Part shown: positions 36,147 to 45,386 of the stretch, piece after piece
Position numbering within the stretch: the stretch's first letter is position 1
Layout: each line of letters opens with the position of its first letter
Origin: Desulfarculus sp.
GTDB lineage: Bacteria; Desulfobacterota; Desulfarculia; Desulfarculales; Desulfarculaceae
Length of the DNA stretch: 64,000 nt
Direction of reading: 5' to 3'
NCBI GenBank assembly: GCA_003605055.1
Contig: QZKP01000001.1
Coordinates: 49,651-113,650, forward strand
Notes under the pieces: model-generated
What the model saw: the letters and a program-made list of their open reading frames with translations, nothing else
Database searches by the model: none
What the model was told of the DNA's origin: nothing
Made by a program: the position numbers and the translations under genes

Positions 36147-37439
36147 ATGAAGCTCTCCGTCGAAAAGATCGCCGGCCTCAGCCCTGAGCGCCGCCGGAAC
36201 ATCCTGCGCCGCTCCATGCAGGACGTGTCGGATATCTACGAATACACCAAGGACATCCTGGAGGACATCCGCCAGCGGGGCGACGCGGTGGCCGTGGAGC
36301 ACTACGCCAAGTACAAGCCCGGCCTGAATGCGGCCGACTTCAAGGTCGTGCCCCAGGAGATACAAGACGCCTATAAGGTGGTGCCGGCCGAGGTGGTGGA
36401 ACACCTGCACAAGGCCACGGCCAACATTCGCACCTTCCACGCCGCCCAACTGGACCGGCCCCAATGGCAGATGGAGGTGTCTCCGGGCGTCCTGGCCGGC
36501 CGCAAGAACACCCCCCTGGACTCGGCCGGCTGCTACGTGCCCGGCCGCCGGGCGGCCTACCCCTCCTCGGTGCTGATGACCATCCTGCCCGCGGTGGTGG
36601 CCGGGGTGCGGCGGGTGGTGGTGACTACCCCGCCCGACGAGGGCCTGCTGGCCAATCCCCACACCCTGGTGGCCTGCGACATCGCCGGGGTGCAGGAGAT
36701 ATACAAGCTGGGCGGCCCCTGGGCCGTGGGCTCCCTGGCCTACGGCACCCAGAGCCTGCCCAAGGTGGCCAAGATCGTGGGCCCGGGCAACAAGTACGTG
36801 CTGGCGGCCAAGATGCTGGTCTACGGCCAGGTGGACATCGACTCCCCGGCCGGGCCCTCCGAGGCCCTGATCCTGGCCGACGCCACGTCCGACCCCCGGC
36901 TGCTGGCCCTGGACTTCCTCTCCCAGGTGGAGCACGACCCGGACGCGGCCGCGGTGCTGGTCACCGACGACCCGGCCCTGGCCGGGGCGGTCTGCGAAGA
37001 GGTTGAGCGCATCTACCCCAGCCTGCCCCGCCAGGACCTGATGGACCAGGCCGCGCGCTACTGCGCGGTGCTCCTGGCCGCGGACATGGAGGAAGCCGTC
37101 GCCTTCACCAATGAGTACGCGGCCGAGCATTTGCAGATCGTCACCGCCGAGCCCTTCCTGACCCTGCAAAAGATCCGCCACGCCGGCTCCATCTTCCTGG
37201 GCCCCTGGGCCCCGGTGCCGGTGGGCGACTACGCCAGCGGCACCAACCACGTGCTGCCCACCGGCCAGGCGGCCCTGAGCTTCTCGGGCCTGAGCGTGGA
37301 CGACTTCATCAAAAAGCCCACCTTCCAGTACCTGACCCGCGAGGGCCTGGCCTCCCTGGGCCAGACGGTCATCACCCTGGCCGAGGCCGAGGGCCTGCCC
37401 ATCCACGCCATGTGCGTGCGCGAGAGGCTTAAGGATTAG
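36147..37439 (+). CDS. hisD: Histidinol dehydrogenase
   Basis: 430 aa. Oxidises L-histidinol to histidine in two NAD-linked steps. Visible: [57 protein letters not shown], catalytic [11 protein letters not shown], and GTNHVLPT. It has the [10 protein letters not shown] order of normal HisD. There is no his operon around it; related HisD-like enzymes act on sulfopropanediol, so identity as HisD is likely but not certain. Starts an isolated transcription unit and is followed by a terminator. Confidence 0.88.
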   Translation: MKLSVEKIAGLSPERRRNILRRSMQDVSDIYEYTKDILEDIRQRGDAVAVEHYAKYKPGLNAADFKVVPQEIQDAYKVVPAEVVEHLHKATANIRTFHAAQLDRPQWQMEVSPGVLAGRKNTPLDSAGCYVPGRRAAYPSSVLMTILPAVVAGVRRVVVTTPPDEGLLANPHTLVACDIAGVQEIYKLGGPWAVGSLAYGTQSLPKVAKIVGPGNKYVLAAKMLVYGQVDIDSPAGPSEALILADATSDPRLLALDFLSQVEHDPDAAAVLVTDDPALAGAVCEEVERIYPSLPRQDLMDQAARYCAVLLAADMEEAVAFTNEYAAEHLQIVTAEPFLTLQKIRHAGSIFLGPWAPVPVGDYASGTNHVLPTGQAALSFSGLSVDDFIKKPTFQYLTREGLASLGQTVITLAEAEGLPIHAMCVRERLKD

Positions 37440-37464
37440 GTCCGGGTCCGAGGCGAAATCCCAG

Positions 37465-37494
37465 GCGGCCGTCCAGCGGGCGGCCGCTTTTTTT
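37465..37494 (+). terminator. Terminator after hisD
   Basis: GCGGCCG pairs with CGGCCGC across a 9-base loop and is followed by TTTTTTT. Confidence 0.9.
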
Positions 37495-37691
37495 ATGGAC
37501 GGGGGCCCGAGCCGCGCCGGGGGCGGGAACAAAGGCACTGCATGCAAGAATAAGGCCTTTACCCCGCTGTGCAGGCTGGCTATACTTGGGGCGCGGAGTC
37601 ACCCAGAATCGGCAAGGCAAGCCGCGGTGTTGCGAATGCTGCCCCAACGGCCCGCATCCTTGGGACGCCGGCAGCGGCCAGAGGTCAATAG

Positions 37692-38285
37692 TTGAAACGC
37701 CTGAGGTGGATAATCCTGGCCATCATGGCGGCGATCCTGGCCGGCGCCGGCTTGGCCGCTCTGTTGCACCAACCAGCCCGCCTGCCCTCTCTGGACTCCG
37801 GGGCCGAGGCCCCCTTGGACGCCGACGGCCGCCCTCGCATGCGCGGCCTGACCTACACCCACGTGGAGCAGGGGGCGCGCAAGTGGAGCCTGAAGGCCAA
37901 CGGCGCCCGCTACGAAGAGGACACGGGCAAGGTCTACCTGACCGAGGTGCACATTGAATTCTACCGCAGCGACGGCAACACCATAAAGCTGCGCGGGGAC
38001 CAGGGCGTCTACAACCAGAAGACCCAGGTGGTGACCCTGCAGGGCCATGTGGACGGGCGCACCGCCGACGGCAACCGGCTGCTGACCGACTGGATCACCT
38101 ACCGCGAAAAGGACAAGGTGGCCGAGACCGACGCCGAGGTGACCGTCCAGGGCTCCCAGTACAAGGTCCAGGGCAAGGGCATGCTGGTCCTGGTGGAAAA
38201 GAACAAGGTTATTTTGAAAAGCAAGGTGCGCTCCACCTTCATCCCCCAGGGAACGGGCCCTCCGCCCGGGGCGACCAAGGATTGA
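37692..38285 (+). CDS. lptC: LPS export ABC transporter periplasmic protein LptC
   Basis: 197 aa, TTG start after AGAGG. N-terminal membrane anchor (LRWIILAIMAAILAGAGLAAL) and the LptC beta-jellyroll repeats: RGLTYTHVEQGARKWSLKAN, LRGDQGVYNQKTQVVTLQG, LLTDWITYREKDKVAETDA. Bridges LptBFG in the inner membrane to LptA. First gene of the lptCAB-rpoN block. Confidence 0.92.
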   Translation: MKRLRWIILAIMAAILAGAGLAALLHQPARLPSLDSGAEAPLDADGRPRMRGLTYTHVEQGARKWSLKANGARYEEDTGKVYLTEVHIEFYRSDGNTIKLRGDQGVYNQKTQVVTLQGHVDGRTADGNRLLTDWITYREKDKVAETDAEVTVQGSQYKVQGKGMLVLVEKNKVILKSKVRSTFIPQGTGPPPGATKD

Positions 38286-38320
38286 GCGCCCGCGGCAATC
38301 ACCAAAGGGGAGGAATATTC

Positions 38321-38914
38321 ATGAGGCGACTGCCGATAGCCGTCCTTATTCTGCTGGCTGGTCTGTGCCTGGCCGCTTACGCGGGCGCCGCCGAGATGCC
38401 CCTGGGCTCCAGCGACCAACCAGTGCATGTGGTGGCCGACAAGCTGGAGGTGGACAACAAGGCCCAGGTGGCCCACTTCGTGGGCAAGGTCAAGGCCGTG
38501 CAGGGCGACGTGACCATCACCTGCGACACCCTGTCGGTCTATTACGATCAGGCGGGCCAGAACCAGGCCAAGGGCAAGGCTGCCAAGTCCAAGGCCAAGG
38601 CCGCTGCTGCCAAGGCCAAGGCCCCGGGCGAGGGGCTCATGGACGGGGGCGGCCAGGTGCGCATGGTGGTGGCCCGGGGCCACGTGAAGGTGGTGCAGAA
38701 GGACCGCATCGCCGTGGGCCGCAAGGCCACCTACTGGGCCGGCGGCCGCAAGATGCTCCTGGAGGGCAAGGCCACCGTCTGGCGGGGCAAGAACCAGGTC
38801 TCGGGCGAGCAGATCACCGTGTTCCTGGACCAGGACCGCGCGGTGGTGCACGGCAAGCCCGGCAAGCGGGTCACGGTCACCATCGTCCCCCAACAGCTCA
38901 AGAAGGACCAGTAG
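38321..38914 (+). CDS. lptA: LPS transport periplasmic protein LptA
   Basis: 197 aa from ATG 38321 (GGGGAGG upstream). Signal peptide RRLPIAVLILLAGLCLAAYA. LptA/OstA fold segments: VHVVADKLEVDNKAQVAHFV, TITCDTLSVYY, and RKMLLEGKATVWRGKNQVSG. Unusual: between the first repeats is an insert rich in Lys and Ala (NQAKGKAAKSKAKAAAAKAK at about residues 80-100). It carries LPS across the periplasm. Confidence 0.92.
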   Translation: MRRLPIAVLILLAGLCLAAYAGAAEMPLGSSDQPVHVVADKLEVDNKAQVAHFVGKVKAVQGDVTITCDTLSVYYDQAGQNQAKGKAAKSKAKAAAAKAKAPGEGLMDGGGQVRMVVARGHVKVVQKDRIAVGRKATYWAGGRKMLLEGKATVWRGKNQVSGEQITVFLDQDRAVVHGKPGKRVTVTIVPQQLKKDQ

Positions 38915-38923
38915 AGCCACCTT

Positions 38924-39646
38924 ATGCCGCGCCTGCTCCTGGAAAACCTGGTTAAGAGCTACGGCGGCCGCCGGGTGGTGGACAACGTATCCCTGCACGT
39001 GCGCGACCGCGAGATCGTGGGGCTCCTGGGCCCCAACGGCGCGGGCAAGACCACTTCCTTTTACATGACGGTGGGCCTGATCCGCCCCAACGAGGGGCGC
39101 ATCATGCTGGACGCGCGGGACATCACCAACCTGCCCATGTACCAGCGAGCCCGGTTGGGAATCAGCTACCTGCCCCAGGAGCCCAGCATCTTCCGCAAGC
39201 TGACCGTGGAAGAGAACATCCGGGGCATCCTGGAAACCATGGACCTGAGCGAGCGGGAGCAGGACGCACGCCTGGAGCGCCTGCTGGGGGAGCTGGGCGT
39301 GGGTCACCTGCGCCGCAACCGCGCCTACTCCCTCTCCGGCGGGGAGCGGCGCCGGGTGGAGATCACCCGCCTGCTGGTCACCGACCCGGTCTTCATCCTC
39401 CTGGACGAGCCCTTCGCGGGCATAGACCCCCTGGCCGTGGCCGACCTGCAGAACATCATCCGCCAGCTCAAGGAGCGCGGCATCGGCATCCTGATCAGCG
39501 ACCACAACGTGCGCGAAACGCTCACGGTCTGCGACCGCGCCTACATCCTCAACGAGGGCGCCCTGCTGGAAGAGGGAGACCCCGCCACCATCGCCGCCAG
39601 TGAGGTGGCCCGCCGCATCTACCTGGGAGAGCAGTTCCACCTGTAG
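38924..39646 (+). CDS. lptB: LPS export ABC transporter ATPase LptB
   Basis: 240 aa. Walker [16 protein letters not shown], signature [15 protein letters not shown], Walker [15 protein letters not shown], and the LptB-typical [17 protein letters not shown]. Immediately followed by rpoN (6-base gap), the classical order. Confidence 0.97.
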   Translation: MPRLLLENLVKSYGGRRVVDNVSLHVRDREIVGLLGPNGAGKTTSFYMTVGLIRPNEGRIMLDARDITNLPMYQRARLGISYLPQEPSIFRKLTVEENIRGILETMDLSEREQDARLERLLGELGVGHLRRNRAYSLSGGERRRVEITRLLVTDPVFILLDEPFAGIDPLAVADLQNIIRQLKERGIGILISDHNVRETLTVCDRAYILNEGALLEEGDPATIAASEVARRIYLGEQFHL

Positions 39647-39652
39647 GGAACC

Positions 39653-41194
39653 ATGGCTCTGGAGATCAAACAGACTCTCAAGCTCAGCCAGCAACTGGTG
39701 ATGACCCCCCAGTTGCAGCAGGCCATCAAGCTGCTGCAACTCTCCCGCCTGGAGCTGGCCGAGACCATCAACCAGGAGCTGTTGGAAAACCCCCTGCTGG
39801 AGACCAACGAGGAGACGGCCCAGGAGACCGAGCAGATGGAGCGGGAGGCCGGGGTGGAGCCCGAGGCCGGCCAGGCCGTGGCCGGCAGCAGCGAGGCCGG
39901 GGACATGGAGCCGGCGGGTCCGGAGGCCGAGGTGCAGGTGGCCGACCAGGTCAAGGAGGACTTTGACTGGGAGAACTACCTGGGAGATTACACCTCCTCG
40001 GGCTCGGGCTACGAGTCCGTGGTGCGCGAGGACAAGGAGGCCCCAGCCTACGAGACCCTGATCAGCCGGCCGGTCTCGCTCAAGGATCACCTGCTGTGGC
40101 AGCTCTCCCTGGGCGGGCTTTCCGATGCCGACCTGAGGGTGGGCGAGGTGATCATCGAGGCGCTCAACCCCGACGGCTACCTGCCCCAGAGCCTGGAGGA
40201 CCTCGCCCATACCGCCGGGGTGGAGCCGGAGCGGGTGGAGCGGGTGCTCCAGAGTGTGCAGCAGTTGGACCCCCTGGGCGTGGGCGCCCGGGATGTCCGG
40301 GAGTGCCTGCTCATCCAGGCCAACGAGCTTTACCCGGCCCACGATCTGCTGCACGAGATCATCGAGAACCACCTGGGCGATCTGGAAAAGCGCCGCTATC
40401 AGGTTATCGCCAAGAAGCTGGGCGTGGGGCTGGAGGAGGTCGGCGAGGCCCTGGACCTGATCCGCAGCCTGGAGCCCAAGCCGGGCCGCAGCATCAACGA
40501 CGAGGCGCCGCAGTACATAACGCCGGACATCTACGTATATAAAATAGACGGCGAGTACGTGATCCAGCTCAACGAGGACGGCCTGCCCAAGCTGAGGGTG
40601 AACAACTTTTACAAGGAGGCCCTGGCCAGCGGCGGCGACGCCCAGGCCAAGGAATACGTGCAGGGCAAGCTTAGAAGCGCCCTGTGGCTGATCCGCTCCA
40701 TCCACCAGCGCCAGCGCACCATCTACAAGGTCACCGAGTCCATCGTCAAGTTCCAGCGGGAGTTCTTTGACAAGGGCATCGCCTACCTTAAGCCCCTGGT
40801 GCTCAGGGACGTGGCCGAGGACGTGGGCATGCACGAGTCCACCATCAGCCGGGTGACTACCAACAAGTACGTACACACCCCCCAGGGCGTATTCGAGCTG
40901 AAGTACTTCTTCAACAGCGGCATAAACCGCTTTGAGGGCCAGGCCATGGCCTCCGAGGCGGTCAAGGATCGCATACGCCAGATCATCGGCGAGGAAAATC
41001 CGGCCCGGCCTTTGTCCGATCAGGCCATCGCGGATATACTAAAAAAAGAGGACATTGACATCGCCCGCCGCACGGTGGCGAAGTACAGGGAGATGCTGAG
41101 CATACTGCCGTCCAGCCGCCGGCGCCAATCCTTGCGGGCCTTTGGCAAAGCTTCTAACAAAAAGGCCGTTGACAAGTCACCTTTAGAGGGGTAA
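39653..41194 (+). CDS. rpoN: RNA polymerase sigma-54 factor
   Basis: 513 aa. Region I Gln/Leu-rich activator-interacting part (TLKLSQQLVMTPQLQQAIKL), acidic region II (about residues 50-120), core-binding domain, helix-turn-helix VGMHESTISRVTTNKYV near 385, and the RpoN box ARRTVAKYREML near 475. Directs transcription from -24/-12 promoters with AAA+ activators; none of these activators is in the window. Confidence 0.97.
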   Translation: MALEIKQTLKLSQQLVMTPQLQQAIKLLQLSRLELAETINQELLENPLLETNEETAQETEQMEREAGVEPEAGQAVAGSSEAGDMEPAGPEAEVQVADQVKEDFDWENYLGDYTSSGSGYESVVREDKEAPAYETLISRPVSLKDHLLWQLSLGGLSDADLRVGEVIIEALNPDGYLPQSLEDLAHTAGVEPERVERVLQSVQQLDPLGVGARDVRECLLIQANELYPAHDLLHEIIENHLGDLEKRRYQVIAKKLGVGLEEVGEALDLIRSLEPKPGRSINDEAPQYITPDIYVYKIDGEYVIQLNEDGLPKLRVNNFYKEALASGGDAQAKEYVQGKLRSALWLIRSIHQRQRTIYKVTESIVKFQREFFDKGIAYLKPLVLRDVAEDVGMHESTISRVTTNKYVHTPQGVFELKYFFNSGINRFEGQAMASEAVKDRIRQIIGEENPARPLSDQAIADILKKEDIDIARRTVAKYREMLSILPSSRRRQSLRAFGKASNKKAVDKSPLEG

Positions 41195-41244
41195 GCCACT
41201 ATCTCACCCCACGCACCTAGCGGTAAACAAAGGAGTATCTCCAT

Positions 41245-41787
41245 ATGCAGATCCAGGTGACCTTCCGCCATGTGGAGCCTTCCGAGGCGGTGAAGGAATA
41301 CGCCCGGGATAAGGTCAGCAAGATTCAGAAGTACCTGGATGGACCCATCGAGGCCAACGTCACCCTGGGGGTGGAGAAGCACCGCCACGAGGCGGACGTC
41401 AACATCGTGGCCGGCGGCCTGAAGATACACGGCCGCGAGACCACCGGCGATCTCTTCTCGGCCATTGATCTTGTCATGGACAAGCTGGACAAGCAGGTCA
41501 AGCGCTACCGGGAAAAACTCAAGGACGTAAACCGCCGCAACCGCGACAAGGCCTCCGAACAGCCATTCACGGTGGGCGTGCTGGAGGCCGAGAGCCTGGT
41601 GGATGAGACGCCGCGGGTGATTATGAGCAAGCGCCTGACCGCCAAGCCCATGGACGCCGACGAGGCGGCCATGCAACTGGATCTGTCCGAGGAGAACTTT
41701 CTGGTATTCACCAACGCCCGCACCGGGGCTCTGAACGTCATCTACCGCAGGGCCGACGGAAACTTCGGCCTGATCGAGCCCCAGTAA
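41245..41787 (+). CDS. hpf: Ribosome hibernation promoting factor, long form
   Basis: 180 aa, start after AAAGGAG. N-terminal HPF/YfiA domain (MQIQVTFRHVEPSEAVKEYA) and the C-terminal dimerisation domain (VIMSKRLTAKPMDADEAAMQ). The long form dimerises 70S ribosomes to 100S without RMF. Confidence 0.95.
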   Translation: MQIQVTFRHVEPSEAVKEYARDKVSKIQKYLDGPIEANVTLGVEKHRHEADVNIVAGGLKIHGRETTGDLFSAIDLVMDKLDKQVKRYREKLKDVNRRNRDKASEQPFTVGVLEAESLVDETPRVIMSKRLTAKPMDADEAAMQLDLSEENFLVFTNARTGALNVIYRRADGNFGLIEPQ

Positions 41788-41790
41788 GCC

Positions 41791-42267
41791 GTGGACTTTG
41801 GCGCCATGAAGCTCACCGACATCCTGGGCCAGGAGCAGGTAATCGCCGACCTGCAGGGCCGGGGCAAACGCGCCGTGATGGAAGAGCTGTGCCGGCCCCT
41901 GCTGCAGGCCCACCCGGAGCTGGACCCGGCCAAGCTCATGGAGGTGCTCGTAGAGCGCGAGCGCCTGGGCTCCACCGGCATTGGCGACGGCATCGCCATA
42001 CCCCACGGCAAACTGGGCGGCCTGTCGGAGCTCTTGCTCACCTTCGGCCGCTCGGTGGCCGGGGTGGACTTCGATTCCCTGGACGGCAAGCCCGCCCACC
42101 TTTTCTTCCTGGTGGTGGCCCCGGACAACAGCGCCGGCGTGCACCTCAAGGCCCTGGCCCGCATCTCCCGCCTGCTCAAGAGCAACACCCTGCGCCAGCA
42201 GCTCATGGCCGCCGGCGACGCCCACGACCTCTACGAAATCATCCAGTCCCAAGACGAGGAGTTCTGA
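41791..42267 (+). CDS. ptsN: PTS-Ntr EIIA protein
   Basis: 158 aa from GTG 41791; ATG 41806 is an equally possible start. The phosphorylated His lies in GIGDGIAIPHGKL. Standard EIIA-Ntr segments continue (VDFDSLDGKPAHLFFLVVAP). Part of the regulatory phosphotransferase system, placed as usual between hpf and rapZ. Confidence 0.93.
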   Translation: MDFGAMKLTDILGQEQVIADLQGRGKRAVMEELCRPLLQAHPELDPAKLMEVLVERERLGSTGIGDGIAIPHGKLGGLSELLLTFGRSVAGVDFDSLDGKPAHLFFLVVAPDNSAGVHLKALARISRLLKSNTLRQQLMAAGDAHDLYEIIQSQDEEF

Positions 42268-42279
42268 TCAGGCGCCGCT

Positions 42280-43164
42280 ATGGTGCAATGCACACCAGGC
42301 CCCCAGGCCCGCTTCGTGGTGATCACCGGGCTGTCGGGCTCGGGCAAGTCCACCGCGCTCAAGGCCCTGGAGGACCTGGGCTACTACGCGGTGGACAACC
42401 TGCCGGTCAAGCTGCTGCCCGCCTTCATCAAGCTGCCGGTGGGCCACTTGGATCATGCCTTCCGGGCGGCCCTGGTCATAGACGTGCGCTCGCCCAGCTT
42501 CGTGGAGACCTTCCCGGAGTTGTTTCTGCAGATGGTCAACCAGGGCTACTCCCTGGAGCTCTTGTTCCTGGAGGCCAGCGACGAGGCCCTGATCCGCCGC
42601 TTTTCCCAGACCCGGCGCCAGCCGCCGCTGTCGGCCGAGGGCGAGTCCCTGCGCGAAACCCTGGACCGGGAGCGGCGCCTGTTGGAGCCGGTGCGGGCCC
42701 TGGCCCAGCAGGTCATAGACACCAGCCGCTTCACGGTGCATGAGCTCAGGCAGGAGATAACCTGCCTGTTCTCCGCCGGCGCCCAGCGGGCCGGCATGCA
42801 GTTGAACCTGGTCTCCTTTGGCTACAAACACGGCCTGCCCCAAGAGGCGGACCTGGTCATGGACGTGCGCTTTTTGCGCAATCCCTACTTTGTGGACGAG
42901 TTGCGCGACCTTGACGGCCGCGACCCCCGGGTGGTAGATTACGTCTTCAAGGAAGGTGCGGAAGATTTTCTTAATGGTTTCAGACAGTTGGTTGAAAGCC
43001 TTTTGCCCCGCTACCAAAAAGAGGGCAAGAGTCAGCTCACCTTGGCCCTGGGTTGCACCGGGGGCCGCCACCGCTCGGTGGTGGTGGCCGAGTGGTTGGC
43101 CAAGCATCTGCAGACCTCGGACGTGCGCGTGACCCTGCGTCACCGCGACATAACCACGGAATAA
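42280..43164 (+). CDS. rapZ: RNase adapter RapZ (YvcJ family)
   Basis: 294 aa. Walker A VITGLSGSGKSTALKALEDL, Walker B region DVRSPSFVETFPEL, and the C-terminal domain with SFGYKHGLP, DVRFLRNPYFVDELRDLDG and GCTGGRHRSVVVAEWL. Binds nucleotide; in enterics it steers decay of GlmZ. The small-RNA targets in deltaproteobacteria are unknown. Confidence 0.95.
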   Translation: MVQCTPGPQARFVVITGLSGSGKSTALKALEDLGYYAVDNLPVKLLPAFIKLPVGHLDHAFRAALVIDVRSPSFVETFPELFLQMVNQGYSLELLFLEASDEALIRRFSQTRRQPPLSAEGESLRETLDRERRLLEPVRALAQQVIDTSRFTVHELRQEITCLFSAGAQRAGMQLNLVSFGYKHGLPQEADLVMDVRFLRNPYFVDELRDLDGRDPRVVDYVFKEGAEDFLNGFRQLVESLLPRYQKEGKSQLTLALGCTGGRHRSVVVAEWLAKHLQTSDVRVTLRHRDITTE

Positions 43165-43169
43165 ATCAT

Positions 43170-43568
43170 TTGATTGGACTGGTGCTCATAACCCACGCCC
43201 GTTTGGCCCTGGAACTGGTCAACGCGGCCGAGTTCATCCTGGGCCGGATCGAGCAGGTGGCCACGGTGGCCGTGGACGCCAACCCAGAGGCCGAGCATCT
43301 GCGCGGCAAGCTGGAGGCGGCCCTGGCCCAGGTGGACCAGGGTCAGGGCGCCCTCATCCTCACGGACATGTTCGGCGGTTCGCCCAACAACATCGCCCTG
43401 GCCTTCCTGGAGGAGGGCAAGGCCGAGGTGGTCACCGGCGTGAACCTGCCCATGCTCATCAAGGCCGCCACCAGCCGCCAAAACACGGACTTGGCCGCCC
43501 TGGCCCGCACCGTGTGCGAGGCCGGCCGGGAGAGCATCTCCGTTGCCGGCGAGCTGCTCTCCGCCTGA
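43170..43568 (+). CDS. PTS mannose-family EIIA-domain protein
   Basis: 132 aa from TTG 43170, 5 bases after the rapZ stop; a longer reading from 43053 lies inside rapZ and is not real. Opening IGLVLITHARLALELVNAA contains the phosphorylatable His. GALILTDMFGGSPNNIAL is the EIIA-Man family signature. No EIIB/C/D genes are nearby, so its role is probably regulatory. Confidence 0.9.
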   Translation: MIGLVLITHARLALELVNAAEFILGRIEQVATVAVDANPEAEHLRGKLEAALAQVDQGQGALILTDMFGGSPNNIALAFLEEGKAEVVTGVNLPMLIKAATSRQNTDLAALARTVCEAGRESISVAGELLSA

Positions 43569-44067
43569 TCCCCCCTTTCCCCCCGGGCTGGAGCTGAGTC
43601 TGGCCCCCCTGGCCCTTGCGCACCTGGAGCAGGTGCTGGCCATTGAACGGGCCTCCTTTAAGATCCCCTGGTCCCGCCGCCTGTTCCTGGCGGAGCTGAG
43701 CATGCCCCTGGCCAGGGACGGGGTGGCCCTCCAGCAGCCATCGGGCATGGTGCTGGGTTACATCTGCCTGTGGCTGGTGGCTGACGAGGCCCAGGTGCAC
43801 AACCTGGCCGTGCACCCGGCCTTCCGGGGCCGGGGCGTGGGCCGCTGGCTGCTGGTGAGCGCCCTGCGTGAGGTCCAGGCGGCCGGAGCCCGGCAGGTCA
43901 CCCTGGAGGTGCGCGCCGGCAACCTGGCCGCCCAGCGCCTGTACAGCTCCCTGGGCTTCGTGCAGCAGGGGGTGCGGCCGGGTTATTATAGAAAAGAGGG
44001 AGAGGACGCCCTGCTCCTGGGCCGCGCCCTGGCCGGGCTGCCCGCCGCGGTCCGGGAAAAACCTTGA
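43543..44067 (+). CDS. rimI: Ribosomal protein S18 alanine N-acetyltransferase (RimI-like)
   Basis: 174 aa, TTG start overlapping the previous gene by 26 bases. GNAT fold: VHNLAVHPAFRGRGVGRWLL (acetyl-CoA binding RGxG), EVRAGNLAAQRLYSSLGF, and PGYYRKEGEDALLL, the RimI-type ending. Acetylates the N-terminal Ala of S18; other N-terminal substrates are possible. Confidence 0.88.
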   Translation: MPASCSPPDPPFPPGLELSLAPLALAHLEQVLAIERASFKIPWSRRLFLAELSMPLARDGVALQQPSGMVLGYICLWLVADEAQVHNLAVHPAFRGRGVGRWLLVSALREVQAAGARQVTLEVRAGNLAAQRLYSSLGFVQQGVRPGYYRKEGEDALLLGRALAGLPAAVREKP

Positions 44068-44177
44068 CCTCACCGTGGCCTAAGTTTAACTTAAAGCTAC
44101 CGGACCGAGCGGGCGGCGGCATGGTTGGCCATGGCGGCAACCTGTCTGCAACACATCGTAATTAATAGTTTTTTAGT

Positions 44178-44196
44178 CGGGTCTTTACAGGACCCG
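44178..44196 (+). promoter_or_regulatory. Hairpin in the gap leader
   Basis: CGGGTC and GACCCG pair around a 7-base loop, 80 bases before the gap start, without a following T-run. Could act in mRNA stability. No clear promoter was assigned in this 200-base gap. Confidence 0.3.
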
Positions 44197-44275
44197 TCAA
44201 CGCTTTTCCCTTGGTCGCGGCCACAACCTACCAAAACGTCAAGGGGCGGCTGGATCGGTACAAGGAGGTGTGGGC

Positions 44276-45283
44276 ATGGCAGTAAAGATCGGCATTAATG
44301 GATTCGGGCGCATCGGCCGCCTGGCCGCCCGCATGCTGGGCAAAGGCCACCCGGAGCTGGAGCTGGTGGCCATCAACGCCCGGGCGGACACCGCCCAACT
44401 GGCCCACCTGCTCAAATACGACTCGGTGCACCGCACCTATGACGGCCAGGTCACCCACCAGGACGATGCCCTGACCATCAACGGCCGCCAGGTGGCCATC
44501 ACCCGCCAGGGTACGCCCGCCGAGTGCCTCTGGGGCCAAAAAGGGGCGGCCCTGGTGCTGGAAACCACCGGCAAGTTCAAAAAGCGCAAGGAATGCCAGG
44601 GCCACCTCAGCGCCGGGACCAAGAAGGTGATCATGAGCGCGCCGGGCAAGGACCCGGAGCTCACCATCGTCATGGGGGTCAACGACGACCAGTACGACCC
44701 GACCCGGCACAACATCATCTCCAACGCCTCCTGCACCACCAACTGCCTGGCCCCGGTGGCCAAGGTGCTCCAGGACTCTTTTGGCATCGAGCACGGCCTG
44801 ATGACCACCATACACGCCTACACCATGAGCCAGCGCATCCTGGACGGCTCCTCCAAGGACATCCGGCGCGCCCGGGCCGCGGCCATGTCCCTGATCCCCA
44901 CCACCACCGGCGCGGCCCAGGCCGTGTCCTTGGTGATACCGGAGCTCAAGGGCAAGCTGGAGGGCTTCTCCATCCGGGTGCCCACCCCGGACGTGTCCCT
45001 GGTGGACCTGACCTGCCGCCTGGCCAAGGACGTGAGCGTCCAGACGGTCAACGACGCCCTGCGGGCCGCGGCCGCGGGGCCCTTAAAGAACTATCTATTG
45101 GTCACTGACGAGCCCCTGGTGTCGGTGGACTACACTAGCTGCGCCTACTCGGCGGTGGTGGACGCGCCCCTGACCCAGGTCATCGGCCAGCGCATGGTCA
45201 AGGTGCTGGCCTGGTATGACAACGAGATGGGCTACGCCGCCCGTCTGCTGGACCTGGCGGCGCTGGTGGCGCGCTCCATGTAG
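44276..45283 (+). CDS. gap: Glyceraldehyde-3-phosphate dehydrogenase, type I
   Basis: 335 aa from ATG 44276 (AAGGAGG upstream). NAD site IGINGFGRIGRLAARML, catalytic Cys in SNASCTTNCLAP, closing segment AWYDNEMGYAARLLDL. First gene of the gap-pgk-tpiA-secG block. A hairpin (44178-44196) lies in its leader. Confidence 0.97.
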   Translation: MAVKIGINGFGRIGRLAARMLGKGHPELELVAINARADTAQLAHLLKYDSVHRTYDGQVTHQDDALTINGRQVAITRQGTPAECLWGQKGAALVLETTGKFKKRKECQGHLSAGTKKVIMSAPGKDPELTIVMGVNDDQYDPTRHNIISNASCTTNCLAPVAKVLQDSFGIEHGLMTTIHAYTMSQRILDGSSKDIRRARAAAMSLIPTTTGAAQAVSLVIPELKGKLEGFSIRVPTPDVSLVDLTCRLAKDVSVQTVNDALRAAAAGPLKNYLLVTDEPLVSVDYTSCAYSAVVDAPLTQVIGQRMVKVLAWYDNEMGYAARLLDLAALVARSM

Positions 45284-45386
45284 CAGGCGCCGGCGCGGGG
45301 CCTGGGTGTAATGAAAGAGATGAAGGCGGCCCGCAACCTGCCGGGGTGCGGCCGCCAGTTTTAGCCCGTGGGAGAGGGGGTGAGCC

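Noticed and set aside
38099..40876. 925-aa minus-strand frame opposite lptCAB-rpoN
   Set aside because: Same reason; four well-conserved genes lie on the other strand.
43053..43169. Longer start of the mannose-type EIIA gene
   Set aside because: This part lies inside rapZ in another frame; family similarity begins at the TTG at 43170.
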